Source: Oscillospiraceae bacterium
GTDB lineage: Bacteria; Bacillota; Clostridia; Oscillospirales; Oscillospiraceae
Direction of reading: 5' to 3'
Length of the DNA: 64,000 nt
NCBI GenBank assembly: GCA_910575265.1
Contig: CAJTEA010000002.1
Location: 63,503 to 127,502 of the forward strand
Part shown: piece after piece, positions 16,217 through 26,128 of the stretch
Layout of the letters: each line of letters starts with the position of its first letter
How positions within the stretch are numbered: the stretch's first letter is position 1
Translations under genes and position numbers: made by a program
Notes under the pieces: model-generated
The model's database searches: none
The model's input: the letters and a program-made list of their open reading frames with translations, nothing else
Told to the model about the DNA's origin: nothing

Positions 16217-16678
16217 TCAGGTTTTCAGGGGCAAGCCCCGTTCCTTCTCCACCAGAGGGAGCAGCACCGCTAGAATGGCCTCTCCCAGCTCCCTAGGGCC
16301 AATCCCGTCCCGAAGTACCGTACAGGGCTCCAGCTCCGGGACAAACCCCCGCTCAGAGCGGCCGTCCAGCCGGGTAATCCACAGCTCCGTCCCTCTCCGC
16401 GTCACATCAACCGAAGAGGACGCCGCCTGAAAGGCCTTCCAGCTTCGGATACCCGGCTGAAACCAGTAGCCCTTGGCCTCCGGGTCATACTGGACGCGCC
16501 CCGCTTCCAAGTCCGCCAGCAGCTCCAGCACCGCCGTCCCAAGCTCCTCCGCCTGGGGCGGCCAGGGCAGCTTCCGGGCCTCGTGGGAGGCGCATTTGAT
16601 GCCCACCGTGGGCACCAGCAGGGTGGTTTTCTCCCGGACGGCGTAAACGCTCACCGGGTATCGCTCGCTCAGCTTCAT
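16217..16678 (-). CDS. Conserved hypothetical protein coupled to murB
   Basis: A 153-residue soluble protein I do not recognise. It begins MKLSERYPVSVYAVREKTTL, contains a KLPWPPQAEELGTAVLELL segment and a GYWFQPGIRSWKAFQ segment, and has no signal peptide or membrane segment. Its ATG overlaps the murB stop (ATGA), so it is translated with murB, and rapZ follows 19 bp later. A longer open frame extends upstream within murB but has no start-site support. The context suggests a link to cell-wall growth, which is inference only. Confidence 0.75.
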   Translation of the reverse strand: MKLSERYPVSVYAVREKTTLLVPTVGIKCASHEARKLPWPPQAEELGTAVLELLADLEAGRVQYDPEAKGYWFQPGIRSWKAFQAASSSVDVTRRGTELWITRLDGRSERGFVPELEPCTVLRDGIGPRELGEAILAVLLPLVEKERGLPLKT

Positions 16679-17577
16679 TTCAGCACCTTGACCTCCATTT
16701 CCAGCTCCACGCCGGTCTGTGCCAGCACCCGCTCCTTCACCTGGTCCACCAGCTTCAGCGCGTCGGCGCAGGTGGCCCCGCCCCGGTTGACCACAAAGCC
16801 GGCGTGCTTCTCCGACACCTGGGCCCCACCCACCGTCAGGCCTTTCAGCCCGCACTGGTCGATGAGGGCGGCGGCGAAGTGTCCTGGCGGGCGTTTGAAC
16901 ATGGACCCGGCGCTGGGGTACTCCAAAGGCTGCTTTTCTCTGCGTTTCGCGGCCAGCTCATCCATGCGGGCCTTGATAACCGCCGGGTCCCCCAGCTCCA
17001 GCCGGAAGCGGGCCTTTAAAATCAGGAACCTCCGGCTGGCGAAGACGCTGCTCCGATAGCCGAAGCCGCACGCTGAGGCGGGAAGGGCGCGGACCTCCCC
17101 CTCCTCATCCAGAAAGGTGACCTCCTCCAGCACCTGGGCCATCTCCCCGCCGTAGGCTCCGGCGTTCATGGTGACCGCCCCGCCCACGCTGCCAGGAATT
17201 CCTCCGGCAAACTCCAGGCCGGTGAGGCCCCGGCCCAGGGCCGCGTTGGACAGCCGGGACAGCAGGACCGCGCCGCCCGCCTCCAGCCCACGGTTGACCT
17301 CCCGAATCTCGTCAAAGTCCCAGGTCAGCTTCATCACAAAGCCGGGATAACCCTCGTCTGCCACCAGCAGGTTGGAGCCGTTACCCAGGAAAAAGGGCCG
17401 GACATTCATCTCCTGGGCGGCCTTTACCGCCGCTTTCGCCTCTCCCTGGTTTTTGGGCAGCGCCATCAACGCCACCGGACCGCCGACGCGGAAGGTGGTG
17501 TGCTTCGCCATCGGCTCATTGAGCCGCAGTTCTATTTCCGGACAGCGCTCCCGGAGCCGTTTTTCCAGTCGTTCCAT
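16675..17577 (-). CDS. murB: UDP-N-acetylenolpyruvoylglucosamine reductase MurB
   Basis: A 300-residue flavoprotein that reduces UDP-GlcNAc-enolpyruvate to UDP-MurNAc in peptidoglycan precursor synthesis. AKHTTFRVGGPVALM, GNGSNLLV and GGIPGSVGGAVTMNAG form the FAD-binding part, and YPSAGSMFKRP carries the catalytic serine region of type II MurB. GRG/TGLEFAGGIPGS and FVVNRGGAT are also usual. It is the first gene of the murB-unknown-rapZ-yvcK-whiA run. Confidence 0.96.
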   Translation of the reverse strand: MERLEKRLRERCPEIELRLNEPMAKHTTFRVGGPVALMALPKNQGEAKAAVKAAQEMNVRPFFLGNGSNLLVADEGYPGFVMKLTWDFDEIREVNRGLEAGGAVLLSRLSNAALGRGLTGLEFAGGIPGSVGGAVTMNAGAYGGEMAQVLEEVTFLDEEGEVRALPASACGFGYRSSVFASRRFLILKARFRLELGDPAVIKARMDELAAKRREKQPLEYPSAGSMFKRPPGHFAAALIDQCGLKGLTVGGAQVSEKHAGFVVNRGGATCADALKLVDQVKERVLAQTGVELEMEVKVLK

Positions 17578-17671
17578 AGGCCCTCCCAGTCAAAGAAATG
17601 TATGTTAACTGATTATAGCAAATTTTTCGCAAAAATAGAATAGCTTTCCCAAAAGAATTCCGCCTGTTCCG

Positions 17672-17707
17672 CAAAAAACGCCTGAGTAACGGCACATTAC
17701 TCAGGCG
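17672..17707 (-). terminator. Terminator of guaB
   Basis: On the minus strand CGCCTGAGTAA (17707-17697) pairs perfectly with TTACTCAGGCG (17689-17679) around a 7-base loop, and TTTTTT follows (17678-17673). It lies 11 bp after the guaB stop. Confidence 0.9.
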
Positions 17708-17717
17708 CTTTACGCGT

Positions 17718-19256
<1,539 letters not shown>

Positions 19257-19571
19257 TTATTCTTTGTAGTGATACAACTCCAGTTCCCAAGCCTCAAAGG
19301 CCGGTTCCACCTGATATTCCGGCTCAAAATAACGCTTGATATACTGTGCAGCCCGCCGTTCGCAGTATTTGTAGTTGGTCACTCTTCCGGTCTCATCCAG
19401 CTCCAGATTGTTCATAAAAATGGCAAAGGCCATCTCGGCAAAGCCGCTCTCCTCTTTCAGAGTATCATCCAAGTATTCAACACCCTCCAGAAGAGGATAG
19501 CCGAGCGTGCCATGGGCAAACCAGTAGGCAAACTGCCGTACCGCACCGCTAATATAAGGACTGACTTTCAT
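19257..19571 (-). CDS. Small conserved protein, possibly the DUF7677 family
   Basis: A 104-residue acidic protein, MKVSPYISGAVRQFAYWFAHG to ELELYHYKE, with many aromatic residues and no signal peptide or membrane segment. The pattern (GAVRQFAYWFA, FAEMAFAIF, YKYCERRAAQYI) resembles small unknown-function proteins I associate with DUF7677, recalled with moderate certainty. The ATG at 19571 follows AGAGAGGAA. It begins 13 bp after the thioesterase gene and is probably the last gene of that unit; guaB then starts from its own promoter. Confidence 0.7.
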   Translation of the reverse strand: MKVSPYISGAVRQFAYWFAHGTLGYPLLEGVEYLDDTLKEESGFAEMAFAIFMNNLELDETGRVTNYKYCERRAAQYIKRYFEPEYQVEPAFEAWELELYHYKE

Positions 19572-19584
19572 TTCATATTCCTCT

Positions 19585-20328
19585 CTAAGCCGGCGTCTCC
19601 CCAAAGTACAGCGCCGCCTCAAACCGGGGCTTGCCGGTATCGTCCACTCCCCGGACAAACCGGCTGTCCCCCAGGCCGCTGGTCTGGATGGTGAGCACCT
19701 CGCCGGGGCGGCACTCAGCCAGGTAGCCGATCTGCATCTCCGCCAGAAAGCGGTCCTCCGGTAGGCGCTCCATGCCCACGGCGTCGCAGGCGAAGTCGGC
19801 GTACCGGGTGTTGTTCACATGGCCGTTCAGGTCGGTGTCGCTGTACCGCATGGGGCGGCGCTCCGCCTCCCGCAGGTCGCCGGGCTGGCGGAGCTTGGCC
19901 AGGGTCATGGTCTTGCAAAGCTCGCCGCCGTCGGTACCCTCAAACTCCGCGATGGCCCCCAGGCGCATCAGCTTGCGGCTGTTCACGTCGGCCAGCACCC
20001 AGGCGGACACCGACTCCCCCACCAGCTGTCCGTTGGCTAAAATGTCGTAGTCCCGGTACATGATGGCGCTCTTGCCTCCCCGGTGCCAGGTGCGGACAGT
20101 GAGCTTGTCCTCATACCGCGGCGGCCGGGCCAGCCGGTACCAGGATCGGGCCAGCATCCAGAAGGCCCCGTACCGCTCCACCAGGGTTTCACGGGAGAAA
20201 CCGCCGTCCTCCGCCGCCAGGGTGGCGGCGTTTTGCAGATGGTTCAGCAGGGCCGAGGCCTTGCAGATTCCACGGCCATCCACATCCAGGCCATTCAAAC
20301 GGATATCGTACTCAAAAAACATGCTCAT
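19585..20328 (-). CDS. Acyl-ACP thioesterase (double hot-dog fold)
   Basis: A 247-residue protein, beginning MSMFFEYDIRLNGLDVDGRG, with two hot-dog halves. The first has LARSWYRLARPPRYEDKLTVRTW, the second RYSDTDLNGHVNNTRYADF, which holds the Asp-Asn-His catalytic region of acyl-ACP thioesterases (FatA-like). It should release fatty acids from acyl carrier protein; chain length cannot be read from the sequence. Its ATG overlaps the preceding gene's stop (ATGA), with AAGGAA just upstream. A longer open frame upstream in the same frame is a shadow of the preceding gene. Confidence 0.88.
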   Translation of the reverse strand: MSMFFEYDIRLNGLDVDGRGICKASALLNHLQNAATLAAEDGGFSRETLVERYGAFWMLARSWYRLARPPRYEDKLTVRTWHRGGKSAIMYRDYDILANGQLVGESVSAWVLADVNSRKLMRLGAIAEFEGTDGGELCKTMTLAKLRQPGDLREAERRPMRYSDTDLNGHVNNTRYADFACDAVGMERLPEDRFLAEMQIGYLAECRPGEVLTIQTSGLGDSRFVRGVDDTGKPRFEAALYFGETPA

Positions 20329-20936
20329 TTTTCCTTGCCTCGAATCAAAATTGAAGTTTTGCAGCACAGGTCGTCGATGTCGTCCGCGGTAGCGGCAGGG
20401 ACGCGGTATCTGCCGCCGCACTCCTGGCAGTACAGGTCCACCGAGCTGAAATGGACGTCGAACCCCCACTTTCTGCTGCCGCAGGCGCAGGAGACGCCGC
20501 CCCGGGCGGCGATGTCCTTCAGCTCGGAGAGAACCTCCTCCATAACGATTTCGTCCAGAAACGCCCCCTGTTCGGCGGCGTTCTCCCCCAGCTTGTCCAC
20601 CGCCCGCTCCAGCCGGGCGGTGGCTGCGTAAACCGGGCCCTCCTCGCCCACGTAGCAGCAGTCCAGTCCGGAGGCGGCGCAGGAGAAGGCCAGGGCCTTT
20701 TCCCGGATGAAGGCATGGGAGGAGCAGGACACCGTGTGCTCCCGCCCGCAGAACAAGCAGGGCACTGTCAGCCGCACCTGGTTGGGCTTGAACTCCACCC
20801 CAAGCTCCGACTTGCCGCAGGGACACTTAATATGGGCCGGGGCCGCGGCCAGAGAAAACAGATCCCGCTCCACAATCACCGACCGCGTACAGTGGGGGCA
20901 GATGTAGGACAAAAACCGTTTTGTCTCCTGTACCAT
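20325..20936 (-). CDS. Multi-zinc-ribbon hypothetical protein
   Basis: A 203-residue cytosolic protein (start MVQETKRFLSYICPHCTRS) with five cysteine pairs: CPHC near residue 13, CPCG, CLFC, CAC and CQEC near the C-terminus. These suggest two or more zinc ribbons separated by a helical middle (about residues 85-140). I do not recognise a named family. AAGGAG precedes the ATG at 20936, and a promoter lies at 20971-20999. It is the first gene of a unit with the acyl-ACP thioesterase (4-base overlap), so a link to lipid metabolism is possible but unproven. Confidence 0.75.
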   Translation of the reverse strand: MVQETKRFLSYICPHCTRSVIVERDLFSLAAAPAHIKCPCGKSELGVEFKPNQVRLTVPCLFCGREHTVSCSSHAFIREKALAFSCAASGLDCCYVGEEGPVYAATARLERAVDKLGENAAEQGAFLDEIVMEEVLSELKDIAARGGVSCACGSRKWGFDVHFSSVDLYCQECGGRYRVPAATADDIDDLCCKTSILIRGKEK

Positions 20937-20970
20937 AATGGTTCGCTCCTTTTGGTTTTTCTTATGGAGT

Positions 20971-20999
20971 ATTATAGCGCGGTTCTTCGAAAAAAACAA
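20971..20999 (-). promoter_or_regulatory. Promoter of the zinc-ribbon / thioesterase unit
   Basis: Minus strand: TTGTTT (20999-20994), 17-bp spacer, TATAAT (20976-20971), 35 bp before the chosen start codon. Confidence 0.65.
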
Positions 21000-21047
21000 G
21001 ACAGCAAGGCGCCGATCCAGTGAATGTGTCTCTGTAAAACAATGGGC

Positions 21048-21962
21048 TCATCGGCAATATATTTTTTCTAAGAACCGCGAAAAGACCGCTCCGCTTCGCG
21101 CGATATACTCAGAAAAGCAATTTACCGCGGTCGACAAATCCTGTTTTTGATTCCACATCAGATAAAGCTGTCTGGGAGGTAAATTATTGGCAACTGGTAC
21201 GACTTTTGTATGATATGGAATACCTCCCAGAGGATAAGGTACAAGGGCAACACCGCAGTTGGCCGCTACTAAACTGTCCATAATTAGATCCTGATTCGTT
21301 TCCGCCTTTATCGCGGGATGAATATCCAGTGTACGAAACGCCTCATCAACAAGCTTCCGCAGTTGGCAGTCGGGAGAAAACGCAATAAAGTCTTCTCCAT
21401 CCAGCATGCGCAATTCTACCTCGCCGTACTGGGCGAATCGATGCGTTTCAGAAACTAAAAGAACGATTGGATGCTCGCCGATATACGTTGAGCCAATCTG
21501 AGAATGCTCAATTTTTGTGGAGAACGCCAAATCCACCTTACCGGACAGCAAATGCTCTCGCAGCTGGGCGATTGTGGTCTCCTGATTGAACTGTAAACGC
21601 ACCCCAGCGCGTTTCGTATCCGCCATATAGCGAACCATAATATCCGACGCAAATTGGGCCAGTGACGGCGTACCCGCTATCGTGATCGTTCCTGTATCCG
21701 GACCAGCGGGATCCGCCAGTCTGGATACTCCTGATTCCAGCATTTTCAGCGCTTTTTGAACATAGGGTAAAAAAAGCTGGCCATATTTTGTCAGTTCTAC
21801 ATTGCGGCCCCGTTTTTGGAACAGCTCTACATTCAACTCGCGCTCTAATTCCCGTATAGCGTGGCTGAGGCCAGACTGGCTGGCGCGAGAGATCTCAGCC
21901 GCTTTGGTATAATGCCGCAGTTCAGCAACATTTCTAAAATAGTACAGTTGTCTTAAAGTCAT
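21048..21962 (-). CDS. LysR-family regulator (downstream flank of the quinate/shikimate-like cluster)
   Basis: A 304-residue LysR regulator: helix-turn-helix at 1-60 (MTLRQLYYFRNVAELRHYTKAAE, ASQSGLSHAIRELE) and an effector domain beginning near residue 90 (GTITIAGTPSLAQF). It resembles the CynR/BenM-like group, members of which often sense aromatic or alicyclic acids. It is in the same orientation as the transporter/aro genes and lies 95 bp past the last of them, behind a terminator-like hairpin. It resembles the LysR at 28077 in its first 60 residues, so the two may be paralogues. Confidence 0.88.
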   Translation of the reverse strand: MTLRQLYYFRNVAELRHYTKAAEISRASQSGLSHAIRELERELNVELFQKRGRNVELTKYGQLFLPYVQKALKMLESGVSRLADPAGPDTGTITIAGTPSLAQFASDIMVRYMADTKRAGVRLQFNQETTIAQLREHLLSGKVDLAFSTKIEHSQIGSTYIGEHPIVLLVSETHRFAQYGEVELRMLDGEDFIAFSPDCQLRKLVDEAFRTLDIHPAIKAETNQDLIMDSLVAANCGVALVPYPLGGIPYHTKVVPVANNLPPRQLYLMWNQKQDLSTAVNCFSEYIARSGAVFSRFLEKIYCR

Positions 21963-21999
21963 AATACACCCCCACCATTAAACCTCAGCTATACTGAAT

Positions 22000-22051
22000 A
22001 AGGACCATCAGAGAAGCGCGCGGGCCGAACCCCGCTCCTCTAACGGTCCTT
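22000..22051 (-). terminator. Probable terminator of the transporter/aro operon
   Basis: Minus strand: AAGGACC (22051-22045) pairs with GGTCCTT (22006-22000), extended by TTAGAG/CTCTGA and AGCG/CGCT around a large GC loop. The T-run after it is weak (TTATT), so it may be leaky into the LysR gene. Confidence 0.5.
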
Positions 22052-22056
22052 CTTTA

Positions 22057-22893
22057 TTACTGATGCGCCGCGAAAAATGCCTTCGCGGTTTCCAAACAGC
22101 GGGTCGCGTGTCCCTCCACTCCCAGTTCCTTTATTCGCGCCAAATTAGGCAGCTCAATGGACAGGGGCAGTCCAGGCAGCGCATCTACCATCCCCGCCAA
22201 ATCCATGACGCCTTCTCCGGGATAAAGACGTCCCTCCCGCGCGGTAAAAAGCATCTGTTCATCTTTAATGTTGTCCAGAACCGGGTCGCCGTCTGGGCCA
22301 GCGGGACCGTCACACAGGTGGATAAAGCGGAAATATTTCTTGTCGGCGCGGGCCAGCTCCGCGGCAGTCACACCGGCCCGTCCGGCATGGAGCGTATCTA
22401 CCATGATGTACAGATTGTCAGCGCCTACATTGTCTACCAGGGTAATGGCCTCCTGCAAATTCCGGACGCCGGCCCACGGCAGAAACTCCACGTTGTAGTT
22501 CAGGCCATACCTCTTTGCCATTTCAGCAATACGTCCCACCTGCTCCGTATAAAAAGCGCGGTCACGGGTCCATACACTGCCCAGGACATCGGTGCCATTC
22601 AAAGCGGCGGCACGTTCAAACGCTGGCTCATATTCATCAATGTTCAAATCAGGACGCACACGGGCTAGCTCAATGTCCATCAAGGGAATGTCATACTCCA
22701 GCATCGCCTGTTTTGTCGCCTGAAAGAGTTTCTCGTCCTTATGGAGCAAAAACTCAGGCTCACCGGGCAGGCGCATGGGAATGGTACGCAGACTGACCGA
22801 ATCATAGCCTGCCGTTTTCGCGACGCGGATCTGTTCCATCGGATTGGTACCCGGGATTGTCAGATACGCCAAAGAGTATTTTCTGTCCATCAT
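22057..22893 (-). CDS. Xylose-isomerase-like TIM-barrel enzyme; candidate 3-dehydroshikimate dehydratase
   Basis: A 278-residue protein of the sugar phosphate isomerase/epimerase superfamily. A likely metal-ligand set is visible: Glu in NVEFLPW, Asp and His in MVDTLHAG, His in FIHLCDG and Glu in LSIELPN. AsbF/QuiC-type 3-dehydroshikimate dehydratases belong to this superfamily and make protocatechuate. Its place directly after a 3-dehydroquinate dehydratase and an AroE-like dehydrogenase makes that reaction the best guess, but a sugar or inositol-type epimerase cannot be excluded. Two adjacent ATGs exist (22893, 22890) after GGAAGGAA; the second has the better spacing. It is the last gene of the operon. 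Confidence 0.75.
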   Translation of the reverse strand: MMDRKYSLAYLTIPGTNPMEQIRVAKTAGYDSVSLRTIPMRLPGEPEFLLHKDEKLFQATKQAMLEYDIPLMDIELARVRPDLNIDEYEPAFERAAALNGTDVLGSVWTRDRAFYTEQVGRIAEMAKRYGLNYNVEFLPWAGVRNLQEAITLVDNVGADNLYIMVDTLHAGRAGVTAAELARADKKYFRFIHLCDGPAGPDGDPVLDNIKDEQMLFTAREGRLYPGEGVMDLAGMVDALPGLPLSIELPNLARIKELGVEGHATRCLETAKAFFAAHQ

Positions 22894-22928
22894 ATTCCTT
22901 CCTTCCGTCTGTCTGTGGGCAGGATATA

Positions 22929-23690
22929 TTACAGCGCGTTGTGGATAATCCCAGTGGCGCTGTTAAGCTGCTCCACAGGAATCTGGCCGGGCGCGGAGGC
23001 CTGCCCCACTGTACCGAATGTCATAGCGGAACCGAATACTTCACCGCACAGACGGCTGAGCACACCAGTGGCCGACATGGACATGGTAATAATCGGGCGG
23101 TCCGCGTAGCAGCGGGACATCTCCTCGGTGGCGCTGAGAAGGGTCAATACATCCGCTTTATTCTGGGGCATAACCGCGATCTTGGGCAGGTCAGCCCCCA
23201 TATCCTGCATCTTCCGCAGACGGTAAACCAAATCAGCCTGGGACGGCGTTTTATGAAAGTCATGGTTGGAGCCGACCACTACCTTACCGGCGGCGTGAAT
23301 CGTCTCGATGTTTTGGGACACCACCTGGTCCCCGGAGAAAATTTCCACATCAATCGCGTCAGCGCTGCCGGAGCGCGCCACGGCGGTATTGAGGGCAGTA
23401 TAATCATCCATGGTGATCTCTTTTTCTCCGCCCTCTTTCCGCGTCCGGAAGGTAAACAGGATTGGGGTCTCGCCCAGAACAGCGCGCAGCTGGGCCAGTG
23501 TATCCAGCACCTTTTCGGTATCGAATACATCCTCGTAAAAATCCACCCGCCACTCCACAACATGCAGCGGAATCTCGGCCAGCTCCCTGCCCTTCGCCAG
23601 GATTTCCTCCCGGGTCTTACCCACGATGGGAACGATTACCTTGGGCACACCCGCCCCCACCTCCACGTTTCTCAGCTTGACAGTGTTCAT
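22929..23690 (-). CDS. aroD: Type I 3-dehydroquinate dehydratase AroD
   Basis: A 253-residue class I dehydroquinase that forms a Schiff base with 3-dehydroquinate to give 3-dehydroshikimate. The general-base histidine is in VGSNHDFHKTP and the Schiff-base lysine in LPKIAVMP; VEWRVDFYED holds the substrate-binding Glu and Arg. SMSATGVLSRLCGEVFGSAMT is the C-terminal signature. Start ATG at 23690 after AAGGAAAGGG. It sits 18 bp after aroE and 35 bp before the TIM-barrel gene. Type I enzymes serve either shikimate biosynthesis or quinate breakdown; the transporter neighbours favour breakdown. Confidence 0.93.
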   Translation of the reverse strand: MNTVKLRNVEVGAGVPKVIVPIVGKTREEILAKGRELAEIPLHVVEWRVDFYEDVFDTEKVLDTLAQLRAVLGETPILFTFRTRKEGGEKEITMDDYTALNTAVARSGSADAIDVEIFSGDQVVSQNIETIHAAGKVVVGSNHDFHKTPSQADLVYRLRKMQDMGADLPKIAVMPQNKADVLTLLSATEEMSRCYADRPIITMSMSATGVLSRLCGEVFGSAMTFGTVGQASAPGQIPVEQLNSATGIIHNAL

Positions 23691-23708
23691 ATCCAAAACC
23701 CTTTCCTT

Positions 23709-24572
23709 TTATAACGTAGTGTGTAAAGCATGGTACATAATTTCCGGATCCGCTCGGACCCCGGTCCATAACTCGATTTGCGCCAGGCCCTGATAAATCA
23801 CCATACCCAGCCCATTCAGCGTTTGACAGCCAGCAGCTTCCGCGTCCTCCAAAAAACGGGTCTTTTCTGGATTGTAAATAGCGTCGTAGCACAGCTGGCC
23901 TGGACGCAGCCATGTGCTGTCCGCCGGAGTTTCATTCAGGTGGGGCGCCATACCAAGCCCGGTCAGATTTAAAACCAAGTCCGCTTTCGCTGTCTCCTGG
24001 ACCAGAATGTCCCGCTGGGACATATCCACACCTTGGCACAGGCCTGGGTAACAGCGGTTCAAATCCTCCGCCAGCCGTTGAGCCATACCGTCTAACGCGG
24101 CTATGGTAATTTGCTTCGCCTCTTGTGACGCAAGCTGGAACAGGACCGCTCGGGCCGCCCCCCCAGCTCCATAGGAAAAGATGCGTTTTCCCCGCGCGCA
24201 AAAGCCCCGCTCCACTTCCAGCGAACGGACACTGCCCACACCATCGGTATTGTAGCCTACCAGCTGGCCGTCCCGCATCACAACCGTGTTGCAGGCTCCT
24301 ACCTTCTTTGCCGTATCATCCAGGCGGTCCAGATAGGGCAGCACACATTCCTTGTAGGGCTTGGTCACAGCAAATCCAGCGAAGTTCATCTGCCGGAACC
24401 CATGAATGACACATTCCAGCTGTTCTTTCCGCGGCAGCTCCACCGGAAAATAGTAGTAGTCCAGCCCCAATTCCTCATAAACCTGGTTCTGAATCAGGTA
24501 CGAAACCGACTGCTTCAATGGATATCCCAGCAGCGCGACGAGCTTGGTATCCACCGTAATATGTCTTGGCAT
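23709..24572 (-). CDS. Shikimate/quinate dehydrogenase family protein (AroE-like)
   Basis: A 287-residue AroE-family protein. The substrate lobe begins VALLGYPLKQSVSYLIQN: the usual HSxSP reads QSVSY, keeping both serines but losing His and Pro. The catalytic lysine is in FAVTKPYKE (usually NVTIPxK), the Asn in GACNTV and the catalytic Asp in GYNTDGVG. FSYGAGGAARAV is the NAD(P) Rossmann loop and NGLGMVIYQGLAQIELWTG the C-terminal signature. These substitutions in substrate-facing motifs suggest a paralogue, possibly quinate/shikimate dehydrogenase (YdiB/QuiA role) and not the biosynthetic enzyme. AAGGAGGAAGG precedes the ATG. It is 25 bp after tctA. Confidence 0.88.
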   Translation of the reverse strand: MPRHITVDTKLVALLGYPLKQSVSYLIQNQVYEELGLDYYYFPVELPRKEQLECVIHGFRQMNFAGFAVTKPYKECVLPYLDRLDDTAKKVGACNTVVMRDGQLVGYNTDGVGSVRSLEVERGFCARGKRIFSYGAGGAARAVLFQLASQEAKQITIAALDGMAQRLAEDLNRCYPGLCQGVDMSQRDILVQETAKADLVLNLTGLGMAPHLNETPADSTWLRPGQLCYDAIYNPEKTRFLEDAEAAGCQTLNGLGMVIYQGLAQIELWTGVRADPEIMYHALHTTL

Positions 24573-24597
24573 GATGGTTTCCTTCCTCCTTCGCCCA

Positions 24598-26109
24598 CTA
24601 CACGGAAGCGCGGTTTCTTTCCCGCTTCCGCTTCCAATTTTTATAAAACTCAGTCTGTGTTATAAACAGGAACACCAGCAGGGCACACAGGATAATCGAG
24701 ATCGGACTGGTGAAAATGCTGGCCAGCATACCGGGGATGGAGCCCTCCAGCATGACGCCGCGGCGGTAATTTTCCTCACACAGCTTGGTCAGGATAACGC
24801 CCAGCACAATAGGGGCGATGGGGTAGTTGAAGCGCTTGAGGAAGTAGCCGATCAGGCCAAAGCCAAACATCCAGAAGATATCGTACAGACTGTTGCGGAT
24901 GGCATAGGCGCCGATGACCGATAAAATCAGAATCGTGGGCATCAGGATTCCCTTGGGAATCTCTACAATCTTGGTGAACGCCTTGATTCCGGTCAGTCCA
25001 AAGACCAGCAGGAAGATGGAGGCCAGCAGCAGCGCCGCCACAATGAGCCAGAACAGGTCCGGGGTCTCGTTAATCAGGTTGGGACCGGGACGCAGTCCCT
25101 GGATGGTTAAGGCGCTGATGAGCACGGCGGTCACCGCATCGCCTGGAATTCCCATGGTGAGCATGGGGATAAAGGCTCCGCCAATGGCCGCGTTGTTGGC
25201 GGATTCAGGGGCGATGATGCCCTCTACCGCGCCTTGTCCGAAGGGGGCGCTGGGCTTCTTCACCGAACGCTTGGCCTGGTCATAACTGAGCAGGGCGGCG
25301 ATATCTCCTCCGGCTCCCGGCAGGGCTCCCACCAGAACGCCAATAACAGAGGATTTAATCGTCAGGGGAAGGTACTGGGCGGATTCCTTCCAGGAGGGAA
25401 TAATTTTATCCACCTTTTGCTTGACAGGCTGGGACTTCATGTCCGTAATCTGGCTGAGGGCCTCAGAGGCGCCGAACAGGCCAATCATAGCCACTACATA
25501 GTCCACACCGGAGTTGAGATAGACGATATCGAAGGTAAACCGCTTGACGGCGGTCTGTCCATCGACTCCTACACAGCCCAGAAAAATACCAATGCACCCG
25601 GCAATCAGGCCGAATTTAACGGAACGGCCGCACAGGGACCCCACCATCATCAGGCCCATCAGGGAGAGCATCAGATAGTCAATGGAGTGAAAATTACGGG
25701 CAACCCCAGCCACCACAGGAGCGCAGACCGCCAGGGCGAATACGCCCAGCAAGGTGCCAATCACCGACTGGGAGGTGGCAAGGCCCATGGCCTCCCCCGC
25801 CCGGCCCTGTTTGGCCAATTGATACCCGTCCAAGGCGGTGGCAACCGCGGCGGGAGCGCCGGGGATATTCAAAAGGATCGCGGAGCGGGAGCCGCCAAAC
25901 ACCGAGCCAACGAACACTCCGATCATGACCGCCAGCGCGCTGTGGGTTTCCCACCCAAAGGTAAAGGAGACCAGAAGAGAAACTGCCATCGTTCCGGACA
26001 GCCCGGGAATGGCGCCGACATAGATGCCGGCACAGGTGCCCGCCGCCACCAGAAGGATGAGCCAAGGCTCGCGGATCACTACCGCCATGTAAGATAACGC
26101 TTCCATCAT
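24598..26109 (-). CDS. TctA-family large membrane subunit of a tripartite tricarboxylate transporter
   Basis: A 503-residue protein with about twelve membrane segments. GAIPGLSGTMAVSLL, the conserved VGALPGAGGDIAALLSY and TMGIPGDAVTAVLISAL are the two homologous TctA signature loops. TTT systems use a periplasmic/extracellular binding protein (TctC) and cation-coupled uptake of carboxylates. The ATG at 26109 (second of an in-frame series) follows GAGGTGAAGG. It starts 19 bp after tctB. Substrate unknown; neighbouring aroD/aroE-like genes suggest quinate, shikimate or a related acid. Confidence 0.93.
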   Translation of the reverse strand: MMEALSYMAVVIREPWLILLVAAGTCAGIYVGAIPGLSGTMAVSLLVSFTFGWETHSALAVMIGVFVGSVFGGSRSAILLNIPGAPAAVATALDGYQLAKQGRAGEAMGLATSQSVIGTLLGVFALAVCAPVVAGVARNFHSIDYLMLSLMGLMMVGSLCGRSVKFGLIAGCIGIFLGCVGVDGQTAVKRFTFDIVYLNSGVDYVVAMIGLFGASEALSQITDMKSQPVKQKVDKIIPSWKESAQYLPLTIKSSVIGVLVGALPGAGGDIAALLSYDQAKRSVKKPSAPFGQGAVEGIIAPESANNAAIGGAFIPMLTMGIPGDAVTAVLISALTIQGLRPGPNLINETPDLFWLIVAALLLASIFLLVFGLTGIKAFTKIVEIPKGILMPTILILSVIGAYAIRNSLYDIFWMFGFGLIGYFLKRFNYPIAPIVLGVILTKLCEENYRRGVMLEGSIPGMLASIFTSPISIILCALLVFLFITQTEFYKNWKRKRERNRASV

Positions 26110-26128
26110 AGTGTTTCCTTCACCTCTC

